A stretch of 64,000 nt of DNA. Source: Chloroflexota bacterium (GTDB lineage Bacteria > Chloroflexota > Dormibacteria > Dormibacterales > Dormibacteraceae). The position numbers were made by a program, and so were the translations under genes. Positions within the stretch are counted from its first letter, which is position 1, and the number at the start of each line of letters is the position of its first letter. Location of the stretch: contig VBFH01000023.1 of NCBI GenBank assembly GCA_005883575.1, forward strand, positions 124,001-188,000, given 5' to 3'. This document shows, piece by piece, positions 1 to 8,057 of this stretch. The notes under the pieces are model-generated. The model searched no databases and was not told where the DNA came from. It saw only the letters and a program-made list of their open reading frames with translations.

Positions 1-131
1 CGCGTGCTCGACGGGTTGCAGGCCGCCAGGTTTCTAACCTCGTGCCGGAAATGGCTCGAGGCCGTCGACCTGGAGACGCCCGTCTACTAGAGCCAACAGC
101 GGGCGGTACAGCCCAAAATGTGGCGGCTCAG

Positions 132-1316
132 ATGAGGGATTCGCTCACCGCCCGAAGGCCCCCGCTGTGGCTCGCCGCCGCAGGGCTGTCGGCCGGCTAC
201 ACGGTCGCTTTCGGGGTCGTCCGGTGGGTTGATCACTTCCTCACCCAGCCCGACGTTCAAGATCTACGCCTCCATCTGATCGCAGCGCGCGTCGGGCTCA
301 AGTACGGCTGGTCTCATATCTACGAAGTCGATCTGCAGAAGGAGGCGGCGAGAGGTCTGAGCCCTCCGGCAAGCGTCATCGACTCCATGCACCTGTTCAT
401 CAGCCCGCCCCCGACGGCCTGGATGCTGGCCCCACTTGCGGGGCAATCCCCGGCGGTCAGCTACCTCGTCTGGACCGTCATCAGCCTGGTGGCTTTCGTC
501 GCGGCCGGGTGGTTGCTCCTACCCGGCGGACGGCTGACCAGGGTCACGGTGCTGCTCGTTTCGTTGGGCCTCTGGCCGGTGCACTACGGGTTCTGGGACG
601 GCCAGACGGTGGCCGGGACCATCGCCTTGCTCGCTGTTTCGTACTGGCTCCTGGAGCGAGATCGATGGGCGTTGTCGGGGGTCGCGATGGCCCTCGCGTT
701 CTGCCTGAAGCCACAGGACGCCCTGCTGCTGCCTCTGGCTCTGCTGCTGAGCGGTCGGTGGCGGCCTGTGGCGGCCTTCGCTGTTACCGGGGCAGTCATC
801 GTCGCCACCTGGGCCGCCTCGCTTGGCCCGGCTGGAATCGCGAGCTGGCTCAACGACATCTCCATCATCAGATCCAATCCGTACAACTCGCCGTTGACCT
901 ATTCGTTCATCGTCGGCCACAACGCGGCCGCGACCGGTTTGGAGCTTGCTCTGGCGTTCATCGCCCTTGGTCTCGTGTGGTACCGGCGCGATCGGCTGGA
1001 CCTTGTTTTCAGCCTTGGCCTGGTCGCCACCACGATGTCCGCGAGCTATCTGCATGAGTTCGACGTCGCCATCCTGGTCGTGGCGGCCTGGATCGTGATG
1101 CGCACGCGCCTGAGCCTGCCGATGCGCATCTGGCTGGTCGCCGGAATTCCGGCCGCGCAGTTCATTGCCATCGGGCTGCCGATTCCGATGTTGCTCTGGC
1201 AGCCAATCTGGATGGCGCTCCTGGGCCTCGAGCCGTGGATGCGCCGGCGAGAAGGCACGATCGCCGTTCCTCGCGAGTCGGAAAGGCCGCTTGCGCTGGA
1301 CTCAAGCCGGTCGTGA
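132..1316 (+). CDS. GT87/DUF2029-type polytopic glycosyltransferase
   Basis: About 394 residues, mostly hydrophobic membrane segments from residue 14 onward. The layout matches the GT87 (DUF2029) family, membrane enzymes that transfer sugars from polyprenyl-phosphate donors at the outer face of the membrane. An FCLKPQDA segment is shared with the next gene (FLKPQ) and with the gene at the right window edge (LVKPQ), a typical conserved loop of this family. I chose ATG 132 because the upstream frame back to 42 is hydrophilic and looks like non-coding sequence. The next gene starts 11 bases after the stop, so the two are probably co-transcribed. Donor and acceptor cannot be read from sequence. 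Confidence 0.75.
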   Translation: MRDSLTARRPPLWLAAAGLSAGYTVAFGVVRWVDHFLTQPDVQDLRLHLIAARVGLKYGWSHIYEVDLQKEAARGLSPPASVIDSMHLFISPPPTAWMLAPLAGQSPAVSYLVWTVISLVAFVAAGWLLLPGGRLTRVTVLLVSLGLWPVHYGFWDGQTVAGTIALLAVSYWLLERDRWALSGVAMALAFCLKPQDALLLPLALLLSGRWRPVAAFAVTGAVIVATWAASLGPAGIASWLNDISIIRSNPYNSPLTYSFIVGHNAAATGLELALAFIALGLVWYRRDRLDLVFSLGLVATTMSASYLHEFDVAILVVAAWIVMRTRLSLPMRIWLVAGIPAAQFIAIGLPIPMLLWQPIWMALLGLEPWMRRREGTIAVPRESERPLALDSSRS

Positions 1317-1327
1317 CGGACTCTCGT

Positions 1328-2512
1328 ATGAGTAAGCTGCCTCCGATCTGGCTGGCTTGTTGCGCGGTCGCGTCCTGGTGGGCGGCGGTGTACTCGCTCG
1401 GTCGCTGGACGGTGCTTTTCGTTCTGGGTCCCGTACACGAGGACCTCCGGTTCACGTACGTAGCGGCCGAGGCAGGGCTTCGCTTTGGCTGGTCGAAGAT
1501 CTACGATCCGGCGACTCTCCAGAGCCTCTCGACCTCGTTTCCCTCCACGCAGCAGTACATCCACGGGTCGTACACGTACATAAACCCTCCGCTCCTCGCC
1601 TGGATCTTCGCGCCCTTCACGCTCGCGTCTGAACCCGCCGCCTACGCGATGTGGACCCTGGTCTCGCTCGGCGCCCTCGTCTGCGCGTGGTTCCTCGCCG
1701 CTCCCTACTCGGGGCTCGCCCGGGTAACGCTGCTGCTGCTCGCCATCGGGCTCTGGCCGCTCCTTTGGGGCCTTTACCTCGGCCAGCCGGACTTGCTTGT
1801 GATCGCTCTGGTGGCTGCCGCATGGTGGTTTTGCGCACGCGACATGCCGATCGGGACCGGGGTCGCGCTCGCCCTTGCGACCTTCCTCAAGCCACAGGTC
1901 GTGATCGTCATCCCATTGGCGCTGCTCGTGAGCGCCCGCTACCGTCACGTCGCGGCATGGGTGATCGCATGCGCGGCGCTCGGCGCAGCCACCGTCGCTG
2001 CGCTGGGATCATCGGGTTTGGCTAGCTGGTGGGAGGCGCTCAAAGCCGTCCAGGCTGACCCGGCGCAGACCAACGAAACGCTTGCTCGCATCTTGGGCCT
2101 GGGCCCGCTGACCTACGCTTTGTGGGCGCTTCAGGGGGCGGCGGCACTGTTCGTCGCGTATCGCCGGCGCGAGGCGGAGATCGTGTTCGCCGCCGGAATC
2201 TTGGGTTCGGCCGCCGTGGGGTTTCACTTCCATTACTGGGATTACACGAGCCTGGTCCTCGCCGCCTGGCTTGTGCTCCGCACCTCTCCCCAGCTGGCGC
2301 ACCGCCTTTGGCTCGCGACAGGGGTGGTCCCCATGCAGGTGATGACCTATCAGGCGTCGTCGACGACCCTGGTCCTCGTGGCTCCGCAGCTGGCCTGGGA
2401 CGCGGTGTGGCTGGCCATCCTGGTGGTCGGCAGCGTGGGAGAAACCCGGGTCCCCGCGGCGGCCCGCGTGCCCGCGGTGAAAGGTTCAACCGACCCCGTA
2501 ATTGGGGGCTAA
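1328..2512 (+). CDS. GT87/DUF2029-type polytopic glycosyltransferase (paralogue)
   Basis: 394 residues with about ten hydrophobic segments. It is a clear paralogue of the preceding gene: both have an N-terminal helix followed by a DLR(F/L) stretch, a GW(S/SK)IY motif near residue 50, an (I)NPP/SPPP loop near residue 85 and a FLKPQ motif. Predicted role is transfer of a lipid-linked sugar to an extracytoplasmic glycan. The start ATG at 1328 lies 11 bases after the previous stop. Back-to-back paralogues suggest tandem duplication with different sugar specificity. The family call is firm; the substrate is unknown. Confidence 0.75.
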   Translation: MSKLPPIWLACCAVASWWAAVYSLGRWTVLFVLGPVHEDLRFTYVAAEAGLRFGWSKIYDPATLQSLSTSFPSTQQYIHGSYTYINPPLLAWIFAPFTLASEPAAYAMWTLVSLGALVCAWFLAAPYSGLARVTLLLLAIGLWPLLWGLYLGQPDLLVIALVAAAWWFCARDMPIGTGVALALATFLKPQVVIVIPLALLVSARYRHVAAWVIACAALGAATVAALGSSGLASWWEALKAVQADPAQTNETLARILGLGPLTYALWALQGAAALFVAYRRREAEIVFAAGILGSAAVGFHFHYWDYTSLVLAAWLVLRTSPQLAHRLWLATGVVPMQVMTYQASSTTLVLVAPQLAWDAVWLAILVVGSVGETRVPAAARVPAVKGSTDPVIGG

Positions 2513-2571
2513 TCGAGGCCTCGATCGCTATCCTTACGCGGCCTGGATTTGGGCCAGCCAAAACCTTTGAA

Positions 2572-3363
2572 ATGATCTCGGCCTACGACATCAGCAAGAT
2601 CGTGCTCGAGCAATCGATGCGTGCCAAAGTCGGCCACATCGGGTCGTCGCTGTCGATTGCGGGCATCCTTGCGGCCCTATTCGGCGGCGTCCTCGAGGGC
2701 AAGGGCCCTGACGACCCCGATCGCGACCGTTTCGTTCTGTCCAAGGGGCACGCCGCGCTGGCGCTCTATGCAGCGCTTCACCTGCGCGGGTGGATCTCGG
2801 CCGAAGCGATGAACACCTACTGCGCGGACGGCAGCATGCTTGGAGTACATCCCGACTCCGAGCTTGCAGGGGTGGACTTTTCAACCGGGTCGCTCGGCCA
2901 CGGCCTCCCGCTCGCGGTCGGAGCAGCCCTGGCTGCCCGCATGCAGAGATCGGACCGCCGGTGCTTCGTCCTGGTCAGCGACGCGGAATGCAACGAAGGC
3001 TCGCTGTGGGAGGCGGTGATGCTGGCCGCGCATCAGCACCTCTCGAACCTGGTCGCGATCGTGGACATGAACGGGCAGCAGGCGCTCGGGTATACCAAGG
3101 ACGTCCTTTCGCTGGAGCCGCTGCCCGCCAAGTGGCAGGCCTTTGGTTGGGACGTGCTCGAGGTCGACGGGCACGATGTCGCTGGACTGATCCGCGCAAT
3201 CGAATCGCTCAAGACGCGCGCCCACGCCCCCCATGTGCTGATCGCGCGCACCGAGTTCGGTCACGGGGTGTCCTACATGCGCAGCCAGATCAAGTGGCAC
3301 TACCTGCCCATGTCGGAGGCCGACTACGAGGACGCGCTTAAAGACATCGAGACGCTCCGGTGA
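2572..3363 (+). CDS. Transketolase, N-terminal (TPP-binding) subunit
   Basis: 263 residues corresponding to the first half of a transketolase. Seen: VGHIGSS near residue 22, SKGHAALALYAAL near 57, GSLGHGLPLAVG near 105 and the TPP diphosphate/Mg site SDAECNEGSLWEA near 138, equivalent to GDGE-type motifs. The remaining half is encoded by the next gene, which overlaps by four bases (GTGA), so the two subunits are translationally coupled. Split transketolases occur in many bacteria and archaea. Its place in a glycan operon rather than a pentose-phosphate operon suggests ketol transfer to make an unusual sugar precursor, which is inference. ATG 2572 gives a family-like N-terminus; longer upstream frames overlap the GT87 gene. 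Confidence 0.88.
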   Translation: MISAYDISKIVLEQSMRAKVGHIGSSLSIAGILAALFGGVLEGKGPDDPDRDRFVLSKGHAALALYAALHLRGWISAEAMNTYCADGSMLGVHPDSELAGVDFSTGSLGHGLPLAVGAALAARMQRSDRRCFVLVSDAECNEGSLWEAVMLAAHQHLSNLVAIVDMNGQQALGYTKDVLSLEPLPAKWQAFGWDVLEVDGHDVAGLIRAIESLKTRAHAPHVLIARTEFGHGVSYMRSQIKWHYLPMSEADYEDALKDIETLR

Positions 3364-4289
3364 GAGGTGCTTTCGTCCGGGGCCTCGTCGACATCGCGCG
3401 TGAGGACGAACGCGTCGTGCTCCTGACGGCGGACCTCGGATTCATGGCCCTCGAGCCGTTCGCGGAGGCATATCCAGAACGATTTCTGAACGTCGGAGTC
3501 GCCGAACAGGACATGGTTGGAGTGGCCTGCGGCCTCGCCGAGGCCGGCTTTCTGCCGTTCTGCTACTCGATCGCGACATTCGCGTCGATGCGGGGCTATG
3601 AGTTCATCCGCAGCGCGGCTGTCCTCCACCGCCTACCAATCCGGGTGGTCGGCGTGGGCGGAGGCTTCGAGTACGGACCGGCCGGGGCAAGCCATCACGG
3701 TCTCGAGGACATCGGCCTGATGCGCCTGCAGCCACAGATATGCCTCATCGCCCCTGCCGACTATTCCCAAACTCTGTCGGCGGTGAAAGCGACGTGGGAC
3801 CTGCCGGGACCCGTCTACTACAGGATCGGCAAGGACGACCGTCGCAAGGTGCCCGGACTGGACGGCCACTTCGAGCTCGGGAAGCCCGACGTGCTCGGCG
3901 ATGGCGCGGATCTACTCCTCCTGTCCACCGGCGCCGTGTCAGTCGAGGCTGCCGGCGCTGTCCAGAAGCTCGCGGCCAAAGGCGTGCGCACCACCCTTGC
4001 AATCGTCTCGACGCTCAACCCATCACCCGGCGCCGACCTGCTCGCGCTCTTGGGCGACTTCCCGGTCGCGATCACTGTCGAGGCACACCGGGTGAGCGGT
4101 GGGCTCGGCTCCCTCGTCTGCGAGGTGATCGCCGAAAACCGTCTCCGGTGCCAGGCCGTTCGGGTGGGCGTCAGTGGACCTCCGACTGCGGTGACCGGCA
4201 GCGAGGCATATCTACTCCGGCGCCACGGACTCGACCGAGACTCCCTCACCACGACCGCGCTCAACGTGCTCGCGGGAACGTACGCGTGA
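3360..4289 (+). CDS. Transketolase, C-terminal (pyrimidine-binding) subunit
   Basis: 309 residues matching the pyrimidine-binding and C-terminal domains of transketolase. The conserved VGVAEQDMVGVACGLA stretch near residue 47 contains the glutamate that activates the TPP aminopyrimidine. A (G/S)HHGLEDIGLMR segment near 112 and a transketolase C-domain follow. The GTG start overlaps the stop of the N-subunit gene. Together the pair should form an alpha2beta2 TPP enzyme in the cytoplasm. Its own stop overlaps the start of the glycosyltransferase downstream, tying it to the glycan operon. Confidence 0.88.
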   Translation: MRGAFVRGLVDIAREDERVVLLTADLGFMALEPFAEAYPERFLNVGVAEQDMVGVACGLAEAGFLPFCYSIATFASMRGYEFIRSAAVLHRLPIRVVGVGGGFEYGPAGASHHGLEDIGLMRLQPQICLIAPADYSQTLSAVKATWDLPGPVYYRIGKDDRRKVPGLDGHFELGKPDVLGDGADLLLLSTGAVSVEAAGAVQKLAAKGVRTTLAIVSTLNPSPGADLLALLGDFPVAITVEAHRVSGGLGSLVCEVIAENRLRCQAVRVGVSGPPTAVTGSEAYLLRRHGLDRDSLTTTALNVLAGTYA

Positions 4290-4999
4290 GCTCGAGCCCG
4301 CCCCTGATTTCGATCGTCCTGCCCGTCCACAACCAGGCGGACCACATCGAGCGTCTGGTCCGCGACTATGTCAGCGAGCTCCAGAAGGTGCCCGCGCCAT
4401 ATGAGCTTTTGCTGGTGGAGAACGCATCGCGCGACGAGTCGCTTGCGGTCTGCCGCCGCCTCGAGACCGAGCTGCCCTGTGTAAGGGTGGTCAGCAGCGA
4501 GAAAGGAGGATGGGGTCGCGCGGTGCGGCTCGGCCTCGCCAGCGTCGAGGGCGATGTCATCTGCTACACGAACTCTGCCCGCACCTCTCCCGAGGACCTG
4601 GTGATCTGCCTCCTCTACGCGGTCGCCTACGGGGGGATCGTCGTCAAGGCAAATCGCAAGATCCGCGAGAACTGGCGGCGCAGGCTGGGCTCGCTTCTCT
4701 TCAACATCGAATGCCGGACGCTCTTCGACCTCTCGAACTGGGATGTCAACGGCACACCCAAGGTTTTTCCGCGCAGCTTCGACAAGCTGCTCCAACTGCA
4801 GCGGGTGGACGATCTCATCGACACCGAGTTCTGCGTCCTCTGCAGGAAGCATGACTACCCGATGATCGAGGTGCCCATCTTCTCGACGCGCCGCCACGGC
4901 GGTAGATCTACGACCGGATATGGGTCCGCGCTTCGACTGTACTGGGGGGCGGCGGCGCTGTGGAGGAAGGGTGATTGGCTCGCTCGCCAGTCCGCGTGA
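4286..4999 (+). CDS. Family 2 glycosyltransferase (GT-A fold)
   Basis: 237 residues beginning with the GT2 signature ISIVLPVHNQADHI and a LLVENASRDES nucleotide-binding strand near residue 47. At the place where most GT2 enzymes carry the metal-binding DXD/DAD motif this protein reads YTNSARTSPED (about residues 92-102), so metal use may differ. No C-terminal membrane helices are evident; it should act in the cytoplasm on a lipid-linked or nucleotide-activated acceptor. The GTG start overlaps the transketolase stop (GTGA) and its stop overlaps the next gene in the same way. Exact specificity is unknown. Confidence 0.8.
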   Translation: MSSSPPLISIVLPVHNQADHIERLVRDYVSELQKVPAPYELLLVENASRDESLAVCRRLETELPCVRVVSSEKGGWGRAVRLGLASVEGDVICYTNSARTSPEDLVICLLYAVAYGGIVVKANRKIRENWRRRLGSLLFNIECRTLFDLSNWDVNGTPKVFPRSFDKLLQLQRVDDLIDTEFCVLCRKHDYPMIEVPIFSTRRHGGRSTTGYGSALRLYWGAAALWRKGDWLARQSA

Positions 5000-6171
5000 C
5001 CCCGGCGTGGTCGAGCCACGACGCCGCATGGCGCGACCCGGCGCAGGTCATCAGCCAGTGGAGCGACGCGGGGCGAGCTGAGCCCGGCCTGCTCAGCTTC
5101 GCGGCCAAAGGTCGGTGGTGGGATGTCCTGGCCGAGCACGGGATCACGCTGCTCGTGACGCGTGAATACGAGCACCTGGTGCTGGCCGTCTCTCCCGAGC
5201 CGCGAACCCAGACGTACCTGCGGCTCCCCCACCCATCTGGCCTGGCCGTCGATCGCGAGCGGGGCATCGTTCATCTGGCCAGCACCCGCAACCCAAACCA
5301 GATTTTTCAGCTCGCGCCGGTTCGCGGGCTGATCGACCGCACCGACGTGAGCCTCGACGGCGAGCCATCCCTCGAACGCGATCGTCCGCTCCTCCCTGTT
5401 CGTTCGGTGATCGTGCCCGGCAGCTTCTACATCCACGACCTCGCCCTGGTCGGCTCGCGGCTCTACGCGAACGCCGTCGGCCAGAACTGTGTCGTGCGCA
5501 TCGGCGAGGACGGCCGCGTAGAGAGGGTGTGGTGGCCTCGCTGCATCGAAACCCCCGACGGGCCGGTCTTCACCCGCAATCACATCCAGCTCAACTCGAT
5601 CGCGGCCGGCGCGAGCCTGCGTACGAGCTTCTTCACCGCCTCGACGGACCAGATCTCGAATCGGCGCCCGTCCCACCGCAACTTTCCGGTCGATAAGCGC
5701 GGCGTCGTGTTTTCCGGCGCCACGCGAGAGGTGATCGCACGCGGCCTGACCCGTCCCCACTCGGCGCGGCTGCACGCCGGCGCCCTTTGGCTGGACAACA
5801 GCGGCTACGGCGAGGTTGGTGTCGTCGCGAGGGGAAAGTTCGAGCCGCATGTCAGGCTGCCCGGCTGGACGCGCGGCCTGTGCTTCCACCACGGGGTCGC
5901 CTTCGCCGGCACCTCGCGCGTGATACCCCGCTTCCAGCAGTTCGCGCCCGGGCTGGATCCGGATGGGTCGGTCTGCGGCGTGCATGCCATCGACGTGGCG
6001 AGCGGGAGGGTGCTCGGCAGCCTGATCTGGCCCGCCGGCAACCAGATTTTCGCGATCGATTGGATGCCGTCGTCCTTTTCCCACGGCCTTCCGTTCCGTG
6101 GAGGGCGTCGACCCTCTGAGCGGGAGCGGCTACTCTTCTATGCCTTTGACCGCGACGGGACGATGGGATGA
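4996..6171 (+). CDS. TIGR03032/DUF4915 family protein
   Basis: About 391 residues. The pattern of WW-D-LAEHGITLLVTREYEHL near the N-terminus, the PHPSGLAVD and STRNPNQIF repeats and a LPGWTRGLCF segment near residue 290 match the TIGR03032 (DUF4915) family, predicted to be a soluble beta-propeller. The family has no settled biochemical role but often sits with sulfotransferases and glycosyltransferases, as here. I prefer GTG 4996, which gives the same GTGA coupling seen throughout this operon, over TTG 4975. The stop overlaps the ATG of the sulfotransferase. Confidence 0.75.
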   Translation: MTPAWSSHDAAWRDPAQVISQWSDAGRAEPGLLSFAAKGRWWDVLAEHGITLLVTREYEHLVLAVSPEPRTQTYLRLPHPSGLAVDRERGIVHLASTRNPNQIFQLAPVRGLIDRTDVSLDGEPSLERDRPLLPVRSVIVPGSFYIHDLALVGSRLYANAVGQNCVVRIGEDGRVERVWWPRCIETPDGPVFTRNHIQLNSIAAGASLRTSFFTASTDQISNRRPSHRNFPVDKRGVVFSGATREVIARGLTRPHSARLHAGALWLDNSGYGEVGVVARGKFEPHVRLPGWTRGLCFHHGVAFAGTSRVIPRFQQFAPGLDPDGSVCGVHAIDVASGRVLGSLIWPAGNQIFAIDWMPSSFSHGLPFRGGRRPSERERLLFYAFDRDGTMG

Positions 6172-7091
6172 GCGCTGACTTCAAGTTCTTGATGATCTCG
6201 GCGATGTACGAGAACGGTGGCAACACCACGCAGCGCCTGCTCGACGGCCATCCCCAGCTGCTCGTGTATCCCTTTGAATCGCAGCTCGGCACGCGGCTCG
6301 TGGTCGATGGGTTGTCATCGGTTTTCCCGGTCAAGTACCGGTGGCCGGTCTTTGCCCTCGACGCCGGGCCCAAGGACGACTATCAGGCGATCATCGACGA
6401 GGAGGCAAAGGTCCGCTCCCGGACTCCTGACGTGAGCAAGTTCCGCCACGTCGAGTTTGTGATGTCGGACGATGAGCGGCGCGACATCTACGTGAAGATG
6501 GTCGAAGAGGCTGGGCGATCGCGCGCCAACAATGTGGCTGCTTTCTTCCAGGCGACCTTCGAAGCGTGGAAGAACTTTCAACGCACATCCGAACAATCGA
6601 TCTACGTCGGCTACAGCCCGATCATCGCCGTCGATGCCGCGCGCATCCTCGATGAGCTTGCTGGGGCGCATGTGCTGAGCGTGATGCGCAATCCGTGGTC
6701 GGCCTACGCGGAGACGAAGCGCCGGCCCGTGCCACTTTCCTTGCCGCACTACATGCTTGGCTGGACCCTGCACCAGCAGTACAGCCTTCGCCTCGCGAAG
6801 GCATATCCGACGAGGTTCCACATCCTCCGGTTCGAAGACCTCGTGGTCGCACCCCGGAAGGTGCTGCGGGAGATGGGCCGGCAGATTGGCTACGACGACT
6901 CGGAGTATCTGGCGGCGCCGTCCTGGAATGGAATCCCCCTGAACGAGGTGTATCCATGGGGAACCATCCGCAAAGCCACGCCGGAAGCGAATCGCGAGAC
7001 TGCACTCACGCTTTCCGACGAGGAGCGTGCGCAGGTCGGAGCCTACGCGGCCCTCTATCTCGACGCGCTGGACTACAGGCACTTTCTCTAG
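6168..7091 (+). CDS. PAPS-dependent sulfotransferase family protein
   Basis: 307 residues. A GGNTTQRLLDGHP loop at residues 17-29 occupies the 5'-phosphosulfate binding position, and VMRNPWSAYAETKR near residue 172 is the 3'-phosphate binding motif; LRFEDLV near 220 is also typical. Predicted to transfer sulfate from PAPS to a carbohydrate or other hydroxyl acceptor. It is coupled by an ATGA overlap to the TIGR03032 gene and followed immediately by an epimerase gene, supporting synthesis of a sulfated glycan. No PAPS synthesis genes are in the window, and the acceptor is unknown. Confidence 0.8.
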   Translation: MSADFKFLMISAMYENGGNTTQRLLDGHPQLLVYPFESQLGTRLVVDGLSSVFPVKYRWPVFALDAGPKDDYQAIIDEEAKVRSRTPDVSKFRHVEFVMSDDERRDIYVKMVEEAGRSRANNVAAFFQATFEAWKNFQRTSEQSIYVGYSPIIAVDAARILDELAGAHVLSVMRNPWSAYAETKRRPVPLSLPHYMLGWTLHQQYSLRLAKAYPTRFHILRFEDLVVAPRKVLREMGRQIGYDDSEYLAAPSWNGIPLNEVYPWGTIRKATPEANRETALTLSDEERAQVGAYAALYLDALDYRHFL

Positions 7092-8057
7092 TTGCCGAAA
7101 CGGGTACTGGTCACCGGCGCGAGCGGTTTCGTCGGGGCCAACCTTGCGAGACGGCTGGTCGCGGAGGGACATGACGTCCACCTCGTCCTGCGGCCGAGCC
7201 GTGAATCCTGGCGGCTCGCCGGCGTCCAGGCATCAGTTCATCTCGCCGACCTCGGCGACGCAGACAGCGTCCGGGCAGCCGTGCGCACGGTCCGGCCCGA
7301 ATGGGTCTTCCATCTGGCGGCGCATGGCGCTTACTCGAGCCAGACGAACTTCGAACAGATGGTCCGAACGAACGTAACCGGCACCATCAACCTCGTGGAG
7401 GCCTGTCTCGATACCGGATTTGAGTCCTTCGTGAACACCGGATCTTCGTCGGAATACGGGTTTCAGGATCGGGCTCCGTCCGAAACCGACCCGATCAGAC
7501 CGAACAGCCACTACGCGCTCACCAAGGCCGCCGCGACGCTTTATTGCGGGTTCGCCGCCATCAAGCATGGTGTGCGAATCCCCACGCTCCGGCTCTATTC
7601 GGTCTACGGGCCCTGGGAAGAGCCCTCGCGCCTCATCCCGAGGCTCATCGTTTGCGGTCTACGCAACCGACTGCCTCTGCTTGTCGACCCGAATGTGGCG
7701 AGAGACTTCGTCTACGTCGAGGACGTCTGCGACGCGTACATCGCGGTCGCCGGCGACACCGCCGGCGATCCTGATTCGATCTTCAACGTCGGCACTGGCC
7801 GTCAGGTCACCCTCGAGGAGATCGTGAGCATGACGCGCCGTCTGCTGGCGATCGATGCGGAGCCTCATTGGGGCACGATGCCGAACCGAACCTGGGACAC
7901 CACCACCTGGGTCGCCGACAGCGCCAAGCTCCAGCGCCTGCTCGGATGGAAGCCACGCCACTCCATCGAGGCAGGGATGGCGGCGATGATCGATTGGTTC
8001 CGGGCTCTCCCGGCGGTGCGCGCTTACTACGAGGAGCGGGGGACGAGAAGCTCGTAA
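7092..8057 (+). CDS. NAD-dependent epimerase/dehydratase (extended SDR)
   Basis: 321 residues. The Rossmann motif TGASGFVGANLAR is at residues 8-20, SSSEYG near 118-123 and the catalytic YALTK (YxxxK) at 141-145. This is the pattern of GDP-mannose 4,6-dehydratase or nucleotide-sugar 4-reductase/epimerase enzymes. The TTG start abuts the stop of the sulfotransferase gene, so it is the last gene of the glycan operon. The 3' end overlaps the convergent gene by 31 bases. Likely makes a nucleotide sugar for the adjacent glycosyltransferases; the exact sugar is not predictable. Confidence 0.85.
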   Translation: MPKRVLVTGASGFVGANLARRLVAEGHDVHLVLRPSRESWRLAGVQASVHLADLGDADSVRAAVRTVRPEWVFHLAAHGAYSSQTNFEQMVRTNVTGTINLVEACLDTGFESFVNTGSSSEYGFQDRAPSETDPIRPNSHYALTKAAATLYCGFAAIKHGVRIPTLRLYSVYGPWEEPSRLIPRLIVCGLRNRLPLLVDPNVARDFVYVEDVCDAYIAVAGDTAGDPDSIFNVGTGRQVTLEEIVSMTRRLLAIDAEPHWGTMPNRTWDTTTWVADSAKLQRLLGWKPRHSIEAGMAAMIDWFRALPAVRAYYEERGTRSS

